Source of the DNA: Bugula neritina
Lineage: Eukaryota; Bryozoa; Gymnolaemata; Cheilostomatida; Bugulidae
Reading direction: 5' to 3'
Assembly: GCA_964035545.1 (NCBI GenBank)
Contig: OZ037768.1
Coordinates: 2,965,501-3,029,500, forward strand
Length of the DNA stretch: 64,000 nucleotides
Both the position numbers and the translations under genes were made by a program. The notes under the pieces are model-generated. The model saw only the letters and a program-made list of their open reading frames with translations, searched no databases and was not told the origin of the DNA. Shown one piece after another: positions 12,287-24,300 of this stretch (position 1 is its first letter; the number at the start of each line of letters is the position of its first letter).

Positions 12287-13702
12287 TAGGACACAACTCT
12301 TGCATATGGTTTTAGTCATTACAATAGCAATATAATTATTATACACTCTGTAGTGTGTAGTATGTGGCAATACTTAATATATTTATATTGTACAATTCCT
12401 TCACTGTATGATAGTTGGTTGTATCATTTCTATTAATTATAATTTATAGAACTTTTTAATGTTTTTGGCAATAGTATGCCTTATAAATTGAATTATTCTT
12501 AGATTTAAGATTAATTTAGACTACAATTATATTGATATTAAAATTTTATTATGTCTTTCATTAAAATACTACTGTGTATATAAATAGTAGTTATATATCA
12601 TAGTTTATATTATGTCTTACAATTTTCGAAAGCACTTCGACAAATTGCAGGACCACTCATGCTAATATTTTATTATGTCAACAGTTATAAACTATTATGA
12701 TTTGAGATTACATGAAACTTTCATTTTTAGTATTAGAATATAATAGATTATGATTTTTTTTGCAAATTTAAACAACTAATAAAATTGATAGCGGTTTCTT
12801 CTGTAGTAAACAGTGTGAAGAAATAATATTCAGTACACTATATGCTTGAAAGTTGACAAGTTGGTCAATCAACTCTGCTTTAATTTGCAGATACACTAAA
12901 AATAATTTGTAATTATAATTGCTTTCTAAAATCAATTTAATTAGTGATGCCGAGCTACACTAAAAGCTTCCAACATGCAATACACAGCACATTGCCTTGC
13001 CAATTTATATAGGTGTTAATTGATGATGAACATTTTAGCCAGTATTAATTAAGCAAAGTGTTTGTAGAAGCTGCAGCAAAATTAAGAGACAAGCAATTAA
13101 CGTCAATTGTTAACTTAAATTAGTATAACATCTAGTATAATATTAATAATCAGCTAAGACAGATTCCCCTACTTTGTGATTATATTACTTTTATGAAAAT
13201 TTCAGCTGCAAACAGCTTCCACATTAGCTTATTATAAATCATGTTGCTAGCAGTATACAAGATTTCAAGATAAAACCCATTATGCTAGAATAATGCATTA
13301 TTGGAAATGTACAATGGCCAATAATATGTATTAATGGCAAAGTATAAAACCCAATGAAACTTGAATATTAGATTTTACTAACAGAACCTGGACTGTGTAC
13401 ATAGGTGAAGAGAAGTAAAATCAATATTACACATTAACTACAAAGGCAGGCATTAGTCCAGCACATAGTAATACTGCTTAGCTGCTACATTGTCTGTTAT
13501 ATACTGGCATTAGCATATTCACATCCTTTATTATTTACATGGTAGCAGCAGCTACACCTTGAGTTACTTGCAAGACGTAATGCTCAATGTAACATAAAGT
13601 AGCTAGCATCTAGTTTGCTCGCATGTATTCAGCTGCTGCATAAATTGGACTACTGCTACTGATATTTCTACATTTATAGAGCCATAAACACTTCATACTA
13701 GA

Positions 13703-13748
13703 ATGTGGCCGTATGTAAACTCCTCGTTGCTTGGAATGCTGTGTTTTG
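13703..13748 (+). CDS. Possible alternative first exon encoding a signal peptide
   Basis: ATG followed by 14 further codons and one extra base, ending exactly at a strong donor (GTAAGT). The peptide MWPYVNSSLLGMLCF is hydrophobic, and the exon ends in phase 1, as do the first exons of both Ly6-like genes. Spliced to 19007 it would replace the first 16 residues of Ly6 B and still read in frame into a signal peptide. It could be an alternative first exon of Ly6 B, the remnant of a lost third Ly6 gene, or chance. Confidence 0.4.
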
Positions 13749-14371
13749 GTAAGTTTTTATGCTGGCACATTCGTATTTTGTGGACTTTGGACTAAGTTTT
13801 ACATTTTGTCCATTGAATTGTATAATACGGTGTGGTGTACATGCTCATTAGTAATACTGTATCTTATTATATAGCTGCAACTTTGAAACTAAAGTATTTT
13901 TTTGAAGAGTTTTCAGAAGAGTTAATATTTAACTATTATAGAGTTGCATAAACAATAACTAGTAAAACTAGAGACTTCAAATCTAATTTCCTTCCGAATA
14001 TTTATGTTTCCACTGTTCAACCTTACCTACGGGCCATTAGTACAGAAAACACACTCTTGTAAGATAAACACCACTTGTGTCAGTAGTTATAAACTACTTT
14101 CTGTCAAACGTTGCCTAGAAGAGTCGAAATAAAGCGAGTTGCGAATAGGAAATGACATCAGGTTCAATTTAATTGGTTGATGTTTTGAACCGCCTACTTT
14201 GACGAAGGATGCCGCCACCTACGGCATAAACCCTGCCATGAGTTTGTAGTAACTTCTTTCTATACACTTGTAGGCTACCAAGTCAAGTTAGGTAAAGGCA
14301 ACTATTTTTAAAACTAAGTTTGAGTGGTTTTTTAAGACGCCAAAAGTAAATGTTGTAGTGTTGAGTTTACC

Positions 14372-14664
14372 CAGTGGCCTCCGTGGTTGCAAGCCAGAGG
14401 ACTCGGGTTTGATTCCCAGTGGGGGCAATTATTTTACAAACCATTTCGGCCTTGTCTTGTGGAAGTACTCTCAGAAGGTTGAGTGGCAAGTGGAGCCCAT
14501 AAACTGACAGAGTACGTAGGGGCTAGTGCAGTTCTGGAGAGAACTGGGTGGGATGTTGTTTGGAATCTCGAAGCCCCTGTAGCGTAATTGGTTAGCGCGC
14601 CTGCTTGCAAGCTGGAGGTCTGTGGTTCGAATCCCGGTGGGGGCATTTATTTTACAAATGTTTA
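14372..14664 (+). repeat. Pair of tRNA-like repeats (family 2)
   Basis: Two tRNA-like modules: a worn one (about 14372-14428) and a good one (14573-14645). The second is 73 nt long, with pairing acceptor ends (GCCCCTG and TGGGGGC), a D arm, a TTGCAAG loop and the B box GGTTCGAATCCC. Its anticodon and T stems pair badly, so it is not called as a working tRNA. Both modules are followed by nearly the same 20 bases, which shows they were duplicated with their flank. The minus-strand open frame over it is the familiar translated tRNA-SINE type. Confidence 0.7.
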
Positions 14665-15865
14665 ACTTAAACTAGCCAAAAAATCAGGCATGTGTCTATT
14701 TTCACTAGCCAAATCCATGCAGTATACAATAGTCTCAACTTACAATTGGACAATTTATTACTCAATAAAATCAGTGAATAGTTTTATACCCTGGGCAAAA
14801 ATGCAGATGACATCACCAAATTTCTAAAATGGCTAAAATAGACTCATGAAAATCAGTGTTCTCTGACCTAGTAAGTCAGCCAGTCAAACTGAGGCGAGGT
14901 ACTGTTTCCATTGGAAAGATTAATTTTTTGAAAGTTTTTTTATAAGGCCTGGAAAGGATTTAGAGTTTGACCCCCTTGACATGCCTTAGTCCATAGTGGC
15001 AACTCTTGCAACATATTAACGCTAACAATAATAATAGGGCTACATTGCATATAATCTATACTATAATTCGTTAAATATTTTTTCTTAGATATATATATAT
15101 GGTCAAATACTTTTTTTAGTTAGCGTAGCATAAACTATATAATACTATGATGGAGCCACTCTGATTGACTTGCATTGCAAGTGCTACGCAATGTTGTTAG
15201 TACAATAATTATATGCTGATTTAAACTAACTATGCAAGGAATGAACTGGAATATATTAAACAATGTTACTCTTATATCAGATGAGTTAATAATTACTTAA
15301 TTAGAAATTTGTAATCTGTATGCATCTTGAAGTTATATTTATAAGTGGTTTCTGCGTTTACTCGTTATGCAAAATATAACATGATGTGCTTCCTTGTAAT
15401 ACTTTCATGCAGTTAATAGAATAGTTTCTAATTTTTCGAGCTTACAACTCCAACACTAAAGAAATACTTTATAATAACAGAGAGAACAAATTTGGATTAA
15501 CTTGCCCCTTCCTTTTTTTTACATTTACCATAAAGTTTAAAAAAATAGACATGCCATCATGCAGACACCAAGTTTACAAATGAAATATCATTAACTAAAT
15601 TACTCAATTAATGCTTTAACTTTCTTTCCCAATGCCTTCGGTCATGCTAATTTAGAAAAATTCTCCAAGGGTCGTTCATATGTTTTACAAAATAGGCTTC
15701 ATTATAACTTTCACAATATTTTGCATTATTTCAAGAAAACTTGTTAATCAAAGATTTTTCTACATTATTTTCAAAGAGTTACCTTTTTTGTAGTTGAATA
15801 CACGGCAACAAATCAGTTATTCAATAAAGTCCTAATTGCTTCAAAACAACTTAAGTTAATATGCT

Positions 15866-16630
15866 GAAATCTAAAATCTTATTCTCACCTATCCCACCTA
15901 TCTCACCTATCTCACCTATCTCACCTATCTCACCTATCTCACCTATCTCACCTATCTCACCTATCCCGCCTATCCCGCCTATCCCGCCTATCTCACCTAT
16001 CTCACCTATCTCACCTATCTCACCTATCTCACCTATCTCACCTATCCCACCTATCCCACCTATCTCACCTATCTCACCTATCTCACCTATCTCACCTATC
16101 TCACCTATCTCACCTATCTCACCTATCCCGCCTATCCCGCCTATCTCACCTATCTCACCTATCTCACCTATCTCACCTATCTCACCTATCCCGCCTATCC
16201 CGCCTATCTCACCTATCTCACCTATCTCACCTATCTCACCTATCTCGCCTATCCCACCTATCTCGCCTATCTCACCTATCTCACCTATCCCACCTATCTC
16301 ACCTATCTTACCTATCTCACCTATCTCACATATCTCACCTATCTCATCTATCTCACCTATCTCACCTATCTCACCTATCTCACCTATCTCACCTATCTCA
16401 CCTATCCCACCTATCCCACCTATCTCACCTATCTCACCTATCTCACCTATCTCACCTATCTCACCTATCCCACCTATCTCGCCTATCTCACCTATCTCAC
16501 CTATCCCACCTATCTCACCTATCTTACCTATCTCACCTATCTCACCTATCTCACATATCTCACATATCTCACCTATCTCACCTATCCCCGCTTTGTCCTG
16601 TTCGGGTAGCGGGAAATCTAAAATCTTATT
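15866..16630. repeat. 9-bp minisatellite bounded by 18-bp direct repeats
   Basis: Roughly 78 copies of CTATCTCAC with CTATCCCAC and CTATCCCGC variants (15884-16590). It reads as Ile-Ser-Pro / Ile-Pro-Pro on the plus strand for 270 codons, but nothing else suggests a protein. The order of variants shows a higher-order duplication: a block of about 150 bp recurs at roughly 16190-16340 and 16400-16560. The array plus a 22-bp unique tail lies between two perfect copies of GAAATCTAAAATCTTATT (15866-15883 and 16613-16630). Confidence 0.93.
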
Positions 16631-17298
16631 GCAGGCTACTAAATCTATTATCTTACTTTATCTAAAGTCTTGACAGATTGCTCTGTTAAAGCAATAAGTT
16701 GTTAAAAATGAAATAGGATGCTCTGTCATTGGAAAAGAGTATTTGTGAACCAATTTACTGTTAGTTACAACACTACCACTTTGAATAGACAAAAATTTTA
16801 TTTACGGCAGATGCCATGGACAAAACATGAATAAGACAATTCCCATGTTTAGACATATAATATTGTGTTGTATAGTAATAGACTGAAACAGTTTTTGTAA
16901 TACTGGTACTAATACAGAATAATTGCACGAGATTGCTTCATTTCAAAGCCTATATTTATATAGGCCTTTTTGCTCTACTTCTAATAACTTTAATTTATTA
17001 AATTCCCATGTTGTTTTTAAAACTATATCTTATTGCTATACTCAAATCTAAAAAAGTGAGTTCTAATATAAAATATTTTTGACATAGAACTGAAAAAAAA
17101 CCGTTTTTTGCATCATTGTTTGTGATAAGTTGAGTTTGTTATTTGTCATGATTTAATTTACCTACATAGCCCATAATGCAGCAGTGCGTAATATATATAA
17201 TAAATTATAACTCTATACTGTAGTTTGCTTTACTATATTATACAACTAAGTTCAACATAATAATCTCTTGAGAGTTGTCTTCACACTAATTAGGCGCA

Positions 17299-17548
17299 TA
17301 TAACAAGCATATTATGAAGGGAGCAGCCGTGGTCTAGAGGTTAAAGTGTTTGTGAACACGAAGTCATGGGTTCAAACCCCGACAAAGGCCATTCGTGATG
17401 TTAGGAATAGCATCCAGTCATAACTCAAAATTGCTCCTGTGTCTTATCTAAACAAGTCCTTAGCCTGTTCTAACAAAAACCCTTTCCATCAGGGGTTTCT
17501 CACAGGGATAGCGACTATAAACTTTCGTGAGTTTTATAACAAGCATAT
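17299..17548 (+). mobile_element. tRNA-derived SINE, family 1, forward copy with 14-bp TSD
   Basis: Same family as the copy at 9919-10133. The tRNA-like head has an A box (TGGTCTAGAGG) and B box (GGTTCAAACCC). The body ends in a CCATCAGGGGTTTCTCA segment and the shared GATAGCGACTATAAACTT tail. The element proper is 17313-17534, between perfect 14-bp copies of TATAACAAGCATAT. Confidence 0.9.
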
Positions 17549-17778
17549 GTAGAGAAGGTACGATAGTTATTTATATCTACAAAGTACCACAAATAATATA
17601 GTTGACCCTTTAAACCTATAGATATAAGAGTAAATTAATGGGGAAAATGCAACTATAATACAGTTTTAAATAATTCTTCTTCTGAACTATAGTGTAGTCC
17701 TATACAAAACTAACTAAAGTAGCTACAGTAGCAATCTTTTGCTCCAAAACTAATATTATACCTGGTTTTTACAGAGAA

Positions 17779-17825
17779 GAGTTTTGCCTTTGACCTCATT
17801 ACCTTTGACCTCATTACCTTTGACC
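17779..17825. repeat. Triple TTTGACCTCATTACC repeat
   Basis: Three direct copies of a 17-bp unit, the last incomplete. Each carries TGACCT, the reverse of a nuclear-receptor half-site AGGTCA. Confidence 0.7.
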
Positions 17826-18317
17826 TGCTGACTAGTTTTGAAAAATACCTGACAAAAATAGGTTTTGACACTCTTTACATTTTCAATAAACTTATGTAAT
17901 TCTTTAACTTTACAAACTGAGGAGCAAAATAATATTTCTCCCCTTTCATTTTTACAAAACAGTAATTACTGGAAAAGTTAGTTCTTTACAGCAAGCCTGT
18001 ACACTTGGGTTGAGTAATTTAATAAACACTCAGTGGCTTGCAACTAGCTGCTAATTAATTACAAGTCAATAACCTATGGCTAGCTTTCAGCACAGCTGAG
18101 TATACACAGTTTATATAGTGTACAGGAAGGTTACTAACTACATAGCACATTATCTCTAACATTGCATATTACATATCAATTAGTGCCAATAGATACATGG
18201 GTATTTCAAGGTTTCTCCTCATTTAGAAATGAATCCTCTACTGTACTAGGTATTGTGACAAAAAGTGCAGACTGTTATTAGAAATAAAACTACAACTGTG
18301 TTGTATTGTTAAAAGAA

Positions 18318-20029
18318 ATGCCTAAACTCAAGACTACTGGATCTCGTTGGTTATATTTATTGTGTGGTAAGCTTTGATTTTCTAGAAGTTTTTTTTATTT
18401 CTGCAGCTTCCAGTGATTTCACAGCTAAAGAATATATTGTGTAGTTGTTGATATAATGGAGTTCCTATAAGATAATATATGATATTTTTATGTCAAATAG
18501 CTGATAATACGTTAACTACTACAACTGCCTAATTTTTTAGTTTAGTATTGGAATAGATGAATCAACAATGCACTTATTTTTAGTTTATGGTTTGTTATAT
18601 CTGTTCACTACAATTTATTAGTGTTCCACTTATTTACCATAGCTGACTAAAAGATTGACATAAAAGTTGATTTTTAGTAGGCACAGTGCTTTTAGAGAAA
18701 TTAAAATTTTATCAAAGTGAAGCCTTCAAGATTAATGAAAGTAGTTTTTCGAAAACGCTAGTCTTAGTTATATAAACTTGTGCCACGACTTTAGGTGCAG
18801 CAACATATAAGTTTCAAGTATGAGGTCTCCATAGTGTTTATATAAACTGCTAGTCTTTTACCAGTCCATTGGTAAATTTTTTCAACATGATACGGGCTTT
18901 GTGCCATTTATTCATTGTTGCTCCTATAGCTTCTAAGTTCTGTCCTGTAGGTCCCTGCATATATAGATTGTTGTTATGGTTATTACAAGTTTCTATTTTC
19001 TTACAGTCAGCCTGTTGGTGCCAGTTTACACAGCAGCAGATGATACAGAGTGTATATGTAAGTAATCTAAACTCTATATTCACTCAGAAATAATTTCCTA
19101 GCATCAGTTCTATGTATGAGTGTTTCAAGTATTCAACAATGCTGTAAAAATGTTTGTTTGCTAGGTCTTTTTTGACTCCCACGCTGAAATTGTATTGTTA
19201 CCTTATTAAAAACAGTTTACTTAAAAGCTAGGCAATTCCTGAGATTTTTCATATAGCATGCTATAAGAAAAAGTGTATTCAGCCATTTGTGGTCATATAA
19301 GCTTTATTTATTTTCAATAATATTATGTCTAGCTTCAACATGATGCATTAATGATGGCGAATCCTGGTGTATATTTTAGTACCAAAATACATAAACTGTT
19401 TCAACTGTGACTCCAGAATTCACTCGTTTTGTGAAGACAAATTCAACAAAACAGCTTCAATATCCTTAGACCACATGAAGAGGTGTGAAGGAGAATGCTT
19501 AAAGTGGGTACGGAATATAGACCCTGCCAACCGTAAGTTCAATTCTTACAAAAATGTACTTTAGAAACTGGACTATATTTTGATTTTTTTTTATATATTA
19601 CGCTCTGAAGAATTTTTTTCGCTAGTGTAATCAGGCTGTATTGTAAATCGTGAACAACACAAGTCATGACCGGAAAAGCTTGATCTTTATTAAACAAGAA
19701 AATGTTGCATGCCATATATTATAAGCTGCGAATGTTTTTTTTTAGTTTAAAGAGCAAAATGCTATCTTTCTGTAAGTCAATTATTGACTGCCTTATTACG
19801 TAACTTTGTAGCTGACCTAGGATCTTATATAATTCGGACTTGCAAGACAGACGTTGCTATTGATATGTACCTCTCACCAGACATGTGCCTTGATGAGAGC
19901 AGACCAGGGTCGGGGCACATGTGCACTTGTCCAGAAGAGAGATGTAACTCAGCAATACCATCTTTATCAACCCCTCATATAACATTTCTAATACCAACAT
20001 TATGCTGGATAGTAAAGTTTTTCAAGTAA
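18318..20029 (+). CDS. Ly6/uPAR (quiver/sleepless-like) GPI-anchored protein B
   Basis: Second three-finger surface protein, same strand and same phase-1 exon plan as protein A, so the two are probably tandem-duplicated paralogues that have diverged widely. Exons: 18318-18366, 19007-19057, 19380-19532, 19812-20029; about 156 residues. Visible: signal peptide in exons 1-2 (WLYLLCVSLLVPVYTA), then INCFNCDSR, SFCEDKFN, a RCEGECLKW segment, RTC, and a closing CTCPEERCNS motif, the CxC...CN signature of the fold. The tail (ITFLIPTLCWIVKFF) is hydrophobic but ends in lysine, so GPI attachment is likely but not certain. An alternative first exon may lie at 13703-13748. Confidence 0.85.
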
Positions 20030-21353
20030 AATAAAAAATAGTTATAGAAGAAAATCTTTTGCTGTATTTGCAATGCCTCTCCACTACTCATGAAACTGAT
20101 GCTGAACTACTAAATATTGCTAGTTAGAGCCTAAAAGTTAAGGTCAAATTAACAATTCTAAATTTTGATTGACTTTTGAAATACCATAGAACACACCTAC
20201 CTTCAACTCCAGCTCCTTTTAGCATCTTCCTTAATATTTGCCCAGTAGTTTAGTCTCACATGTATAGCTTCGGTGGGCAGACCATAATCCTTATGGATCG
20301 AGCCAGAATTTTATGTTGGAAAACTTTTTATTATATGAACTGTACATATTAGAATTATTAGATCCCAAGAAATTTGGAGTTTTAGCCATGAAACTTTGTG
20401 TTAACCAAATTATATATCATGTTTTGTTGCATCAGACACTCAGAGTTTATCTAAATAAATTTAATTCTCTTTCCCTGTTACATTGAACAGCTTTTTATTA
20501 TTTCACAGCGAAACTTTGTAGCTTTAAAGCATGTACAGGCTATAAACTTCAACACAATGATCAGTAATTGGATTGTGATTAGCTTTCATTCTTTCCATTC
20601 ATTTATATTGTACCGACAACTCCTTGTTTCATATCTTCTGCATTAATATTCATCAAATACAGTTTCTGAAAACTAAATTTAAAATGCAATTAACTTAAAA
20701 CTGCTCAAGACTAAAATAACAAGTAATTTAAAAATTAATTAATGTATTTGGATGTTTATTGTCATAGACTCAGTTATAGCAACAACAAATGGAAAAGAAT
20801 GAAGTTTTTACAATATGATACAAGCAATACAAATGCAATAATTAAGAAATTTGTCAAAACCAAATATATTGCATGTGTGGTGTGTACATTTGAAACATGT
20901 ATTTTATCAGAAGCTTTACCAGTAGTATAAAACATCGTAGAGACAACTCCTCTAGTTATTTCAAATCACACTTAAATAACAGGCAGTTTTATTTGAAGAA
21001 TTCTACAAAACACACGTGTTCCAGCTGTACTTGATATAAAAAAATTACTGAGTAAGACATAGTTATAAATAGTTAAAATAGACAGCCTGGATGGTAAATA
21101 TGTACATTTTTTACTATCAGTTGGATGAGTCAAGACTCAGTTATCTGTCACTAGATCAGCTGATTGGCTGTTCAGGAGGGGATCTACAATATGATTGGAT
21201 GATAACAGTTAATCCTGAACATCACAATATTACAAGAGATGACAACTTCTATGAACAAACAAACTCAACTCGGACTTATATAGCAACACAACGTTACAAT
21301 TAAAAAATATTATATAGAAAGAAAGGCTGGGTTAAGGTTATTTTTTTATGCGA
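20030..21353. other. Interval between Ly6 B and the DMTF1-like 3' end
   Basis: Convergent 3' ends. No complete gene was recognised. An open stretch at 21107-21303 is the only coding-like piece (listed separately). Confidence 0.55.
21107..21303 (+). pseudogene. Possible fragment resembling a papain-type cysteine protease
   Basis: After a CAG at 21104-21106 the frame reads to a stop at 21303. It contains LSLDQLIGCSGGDLQYDW, which recalls the LSEQxLVDC...GCxGG segment of C1 peptidases, with the bases between the two parts missing. There is no catalytic Cys, His or Asn segment and no neighbouring exon. The likeness is weak and may be chance. Confidence 0.2.
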
Positions 21354-24300
21354 CTAAATTGTTTGTCCAATTTTACATAGTTTAAGGAAATGACAGCATA
21401 TCTGAGTGTACAGCTCCCTCCCTACTGAAACTAGATAAACAAAATAACCAACGGGCAAGTTGTTGCTACACCTACCAGCTAGAGAGGAAAGATGGCGCAG
21501 GGGAGGTTTAGGCAGAGTGGAACTGTCTGGGGCTAGTAGTGTTGAGTCAGTACCTTGATCTCCTAACATCACAACCATATCTTCATCAGCAGCACTGAGA
21601 GAAGACCCGAGTACTCCGTGAGCTGTAACTGTATATAATGTTCTAGTTTATTCTACTTGTCTAGACATGTAACTGTATATAATGTTCTAGTTTATTCTAC
21701 TTGTCTAGACATGTAACTGTATATAATGTTCTAGTTAACTCTACTGTCTAGACATGTAACTGTATATAATGTTCTAGTTTATTCTACTGTCTAGACATGT
21801 AACTGTATATAATGTTCTAGTTTATTCTACCTGTCTAGACATATAACTGTATATAATGTTCTAGTTTATTCTACCTGTCTAGACATATATACGAATGCAT
21901 GCATATATATGCATAATATAATATATAATATGTGAATATACAGATTCATATGCATATAATATTTATGTATACCTGCTCAAACACTTAACTGCATAAACAT
22001 TTACTTGCATGCATTTACCACTGGCAAAATTTTGTGTCAAAACATCTTGCGATATATTCTTCAAAATTTGCTCAAAATATGATAACTTCTAGTAGAATTC
22101 TGTACCATAAAATTAAGTGCCCGAATAGTGACTTTAAAACACCTTAGGACAATAGTGAATGTGCAATTTTACCGTTTCTAAGTAATGTAATGTATGATCA
22201 ACCCTACCTTCGTTGGACGGTAGTTGTGCAGATGACATCACATCAGCTTTCAGTTCTGTTGATGACTAGAAAATAAAGAAAAACACACTCTTTATGAGCT
22301 CAAACAATGACTTCACTGTGTCCACACCTCACGTTACAGACAGTGTACTGAGTGTGTACAAGCATTTCTAGCTGCAGGGTTAATATGTTTGTGAGTGCAA
22401 GTCGTGGAAACTGCAACACAGTGAAGTCCACTGTCAATATGACATTGAGTTAGTTGCTAGTCTGAGTGAATAATACAAAACAGAGGCACACAAATACAGA
22501 GCATTAAAGTGAACAACCAGTTCTGTACACTGTTAACACTGTGACTATTCTAAAAGTTGATACTTAATGCTTGCAATCCCTGTGTCTGTAAAGTTCTTCT
22601 CTATTTAAATTAACTTCAAAATATTCAATTCTATCAGAAAATAGTGCTTTTCTTGCCCTAAAAATCAGTTTTACCTTTGACCTCAAAGGAAAACCTTTAA
22701 AAATTAACTATAAGTAAGCAACTGTACTATGCTAAGAAGTGAAGGAGACCTTTACAATTTCTCGACCAACAGAAATGTTGCAGTTTACAAGTAGATGAGT
22801 TTAACCTGTGTTTGTAACCTGCCAGCAATGTGGAATGAGTACGCGAGTAGAGGGAGGAGGGATTTAGCACCCGCTTATTGATCGTATATGATCCTTTATT
22901 CAGTTACTTTCATCACTTATTGACTACTACACTCAACAATGTGCCGTGTCACGGCTTACCGGAGTAGAGTCGGGTGAAGGCAGAGCCTGTACTATCACTG
23001 GCTCTCCCAGGTTGTTCATAGAGAAAGATGAGGCTATGAAGAATGAGTTGGAATCTAGAGAAATGTCATCTGAGTAGACGGCTGTACTTCCTACAACAGA
23101 TAATCTCTACTCAACACGGTGATATCTGCAGCATCTATTAGAGGTCTACACCAACGACCTCTAAACCAAACTTCCAAAAGACAGAGACAACTGAAATCAT
23201 TTATAAATATTTAGATATCAATTTGAAACAACAATTCTACAACAATAAATGTTGATATAAACAAGATAATGGTTTAGTAGCAGACGTCATTTGAAAGCAT
23301 CTTCCGACAAAGCAAGAAGGAAACACAATTCCGTCATGTATAATGATTCAGTGATCTACCGACAAACAGAGTGTTCCTTACCATCTGGAAGTTGTACAGT
23401 CTGTGTGAGTTTGTAGCCATCCGCTGAGTTGCATAGTCTGAAGGTGGTGGTGCCGCCAGACATCAGCTTACTACTCTCCATCAGACCATCAGACACGGAG
23501 ATTTCATCCATCGAGGTGTCTTCTGTTGTCTCGTTTATTAGTAGTCGTCTCTGCGCCAGAGTGGTGAGAATCTCATTGAATGGTAACGTCTGATAGTTGG
23601 GGACGTGCCTCTTCAGTGTCCACCATTTACTCCGCAACCACTGTGGGGATCTCACGCTAACAAATAAGATGCAAGTTGAAAGGTCGTGTGTACAGACAGA
23701 GTAGATCCACCATAAACCCGCTACACTTTTGAAAATTTCAATGTAAAGCACAATACAACATAATACTACGGACAAAGAAATCAATGCATTAGAATGTCAA
23801 ATTCCTAACCAATTAACACATATACTGTGAGCTGAGATATAATGAAAAGTGCACTTTTCTATAAATAGTCTTGCATCACATTATTTATAGAGATTATACT
23901 AAACATTGCTTGGGAGGTTATGCCATACTTAATTGACCAATCATAGAAAACGTAACTCCCGAAACAGCGAATCACATGAGAGGTAACTCACCATGACCAA
24001 CCTTTAGATAGATTCACCCAGTCTATACTCGACTCGTCAGAAACCCCCGAGTGTAAAATTCTACAAAACAGGAAACATACAGTGTTTAAATACCGGCACT
24101 TGCTCTATTCAATAGTAACACTAATATAATATATAGGTGTAAGATATAGCCTTACTTCTCTATCAACAGTGAGTCATCTCTTACGGCTGACCACTCCGCA
24201 CCCCCCTTCTGTTTCCAATTTAGAAAATTGAGCCACTTGGCTCTGCATTGTTTATCTGTTCGTGTTTTCACTTTAGCAGCGACGTCCGCCCAGCTCAACC

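Larger units (their letters stand above)
12287..18317. other. Interval between the two Ly6-like genes
   Basis: Contains an orphan signal-peptide exon (13703-13748), a pair of tRNA-like repeats (about 14372-14664), a 9-bp minisatellite (15884-16590), a SINE (17313-17534) and a short TTTGACCTCATTACC repeat (17779-17825). No other protein-coding exon was recognised. Confidence 0.6.

Noticed and set aside
14573-14645. Functional tRNA gene
   Set aside because: Length and acceptor stem fit, but anticodon and T stems pair poorly and two decayed relatives show it is a dispersed repeat.
14434-14646. Minus-strand frame beginning MPPPGFEPQTSSLQ
   Set aside because: Characteristic translation of a tRNA-derived repeat, not a gene.
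15861-16673. 270-codon open frame rich in Ile-Ser-Pro
   Set aside because: It is the translation of a 9-bp minisatellite whose length is a multiple of three. No flanking coding sequence or function.
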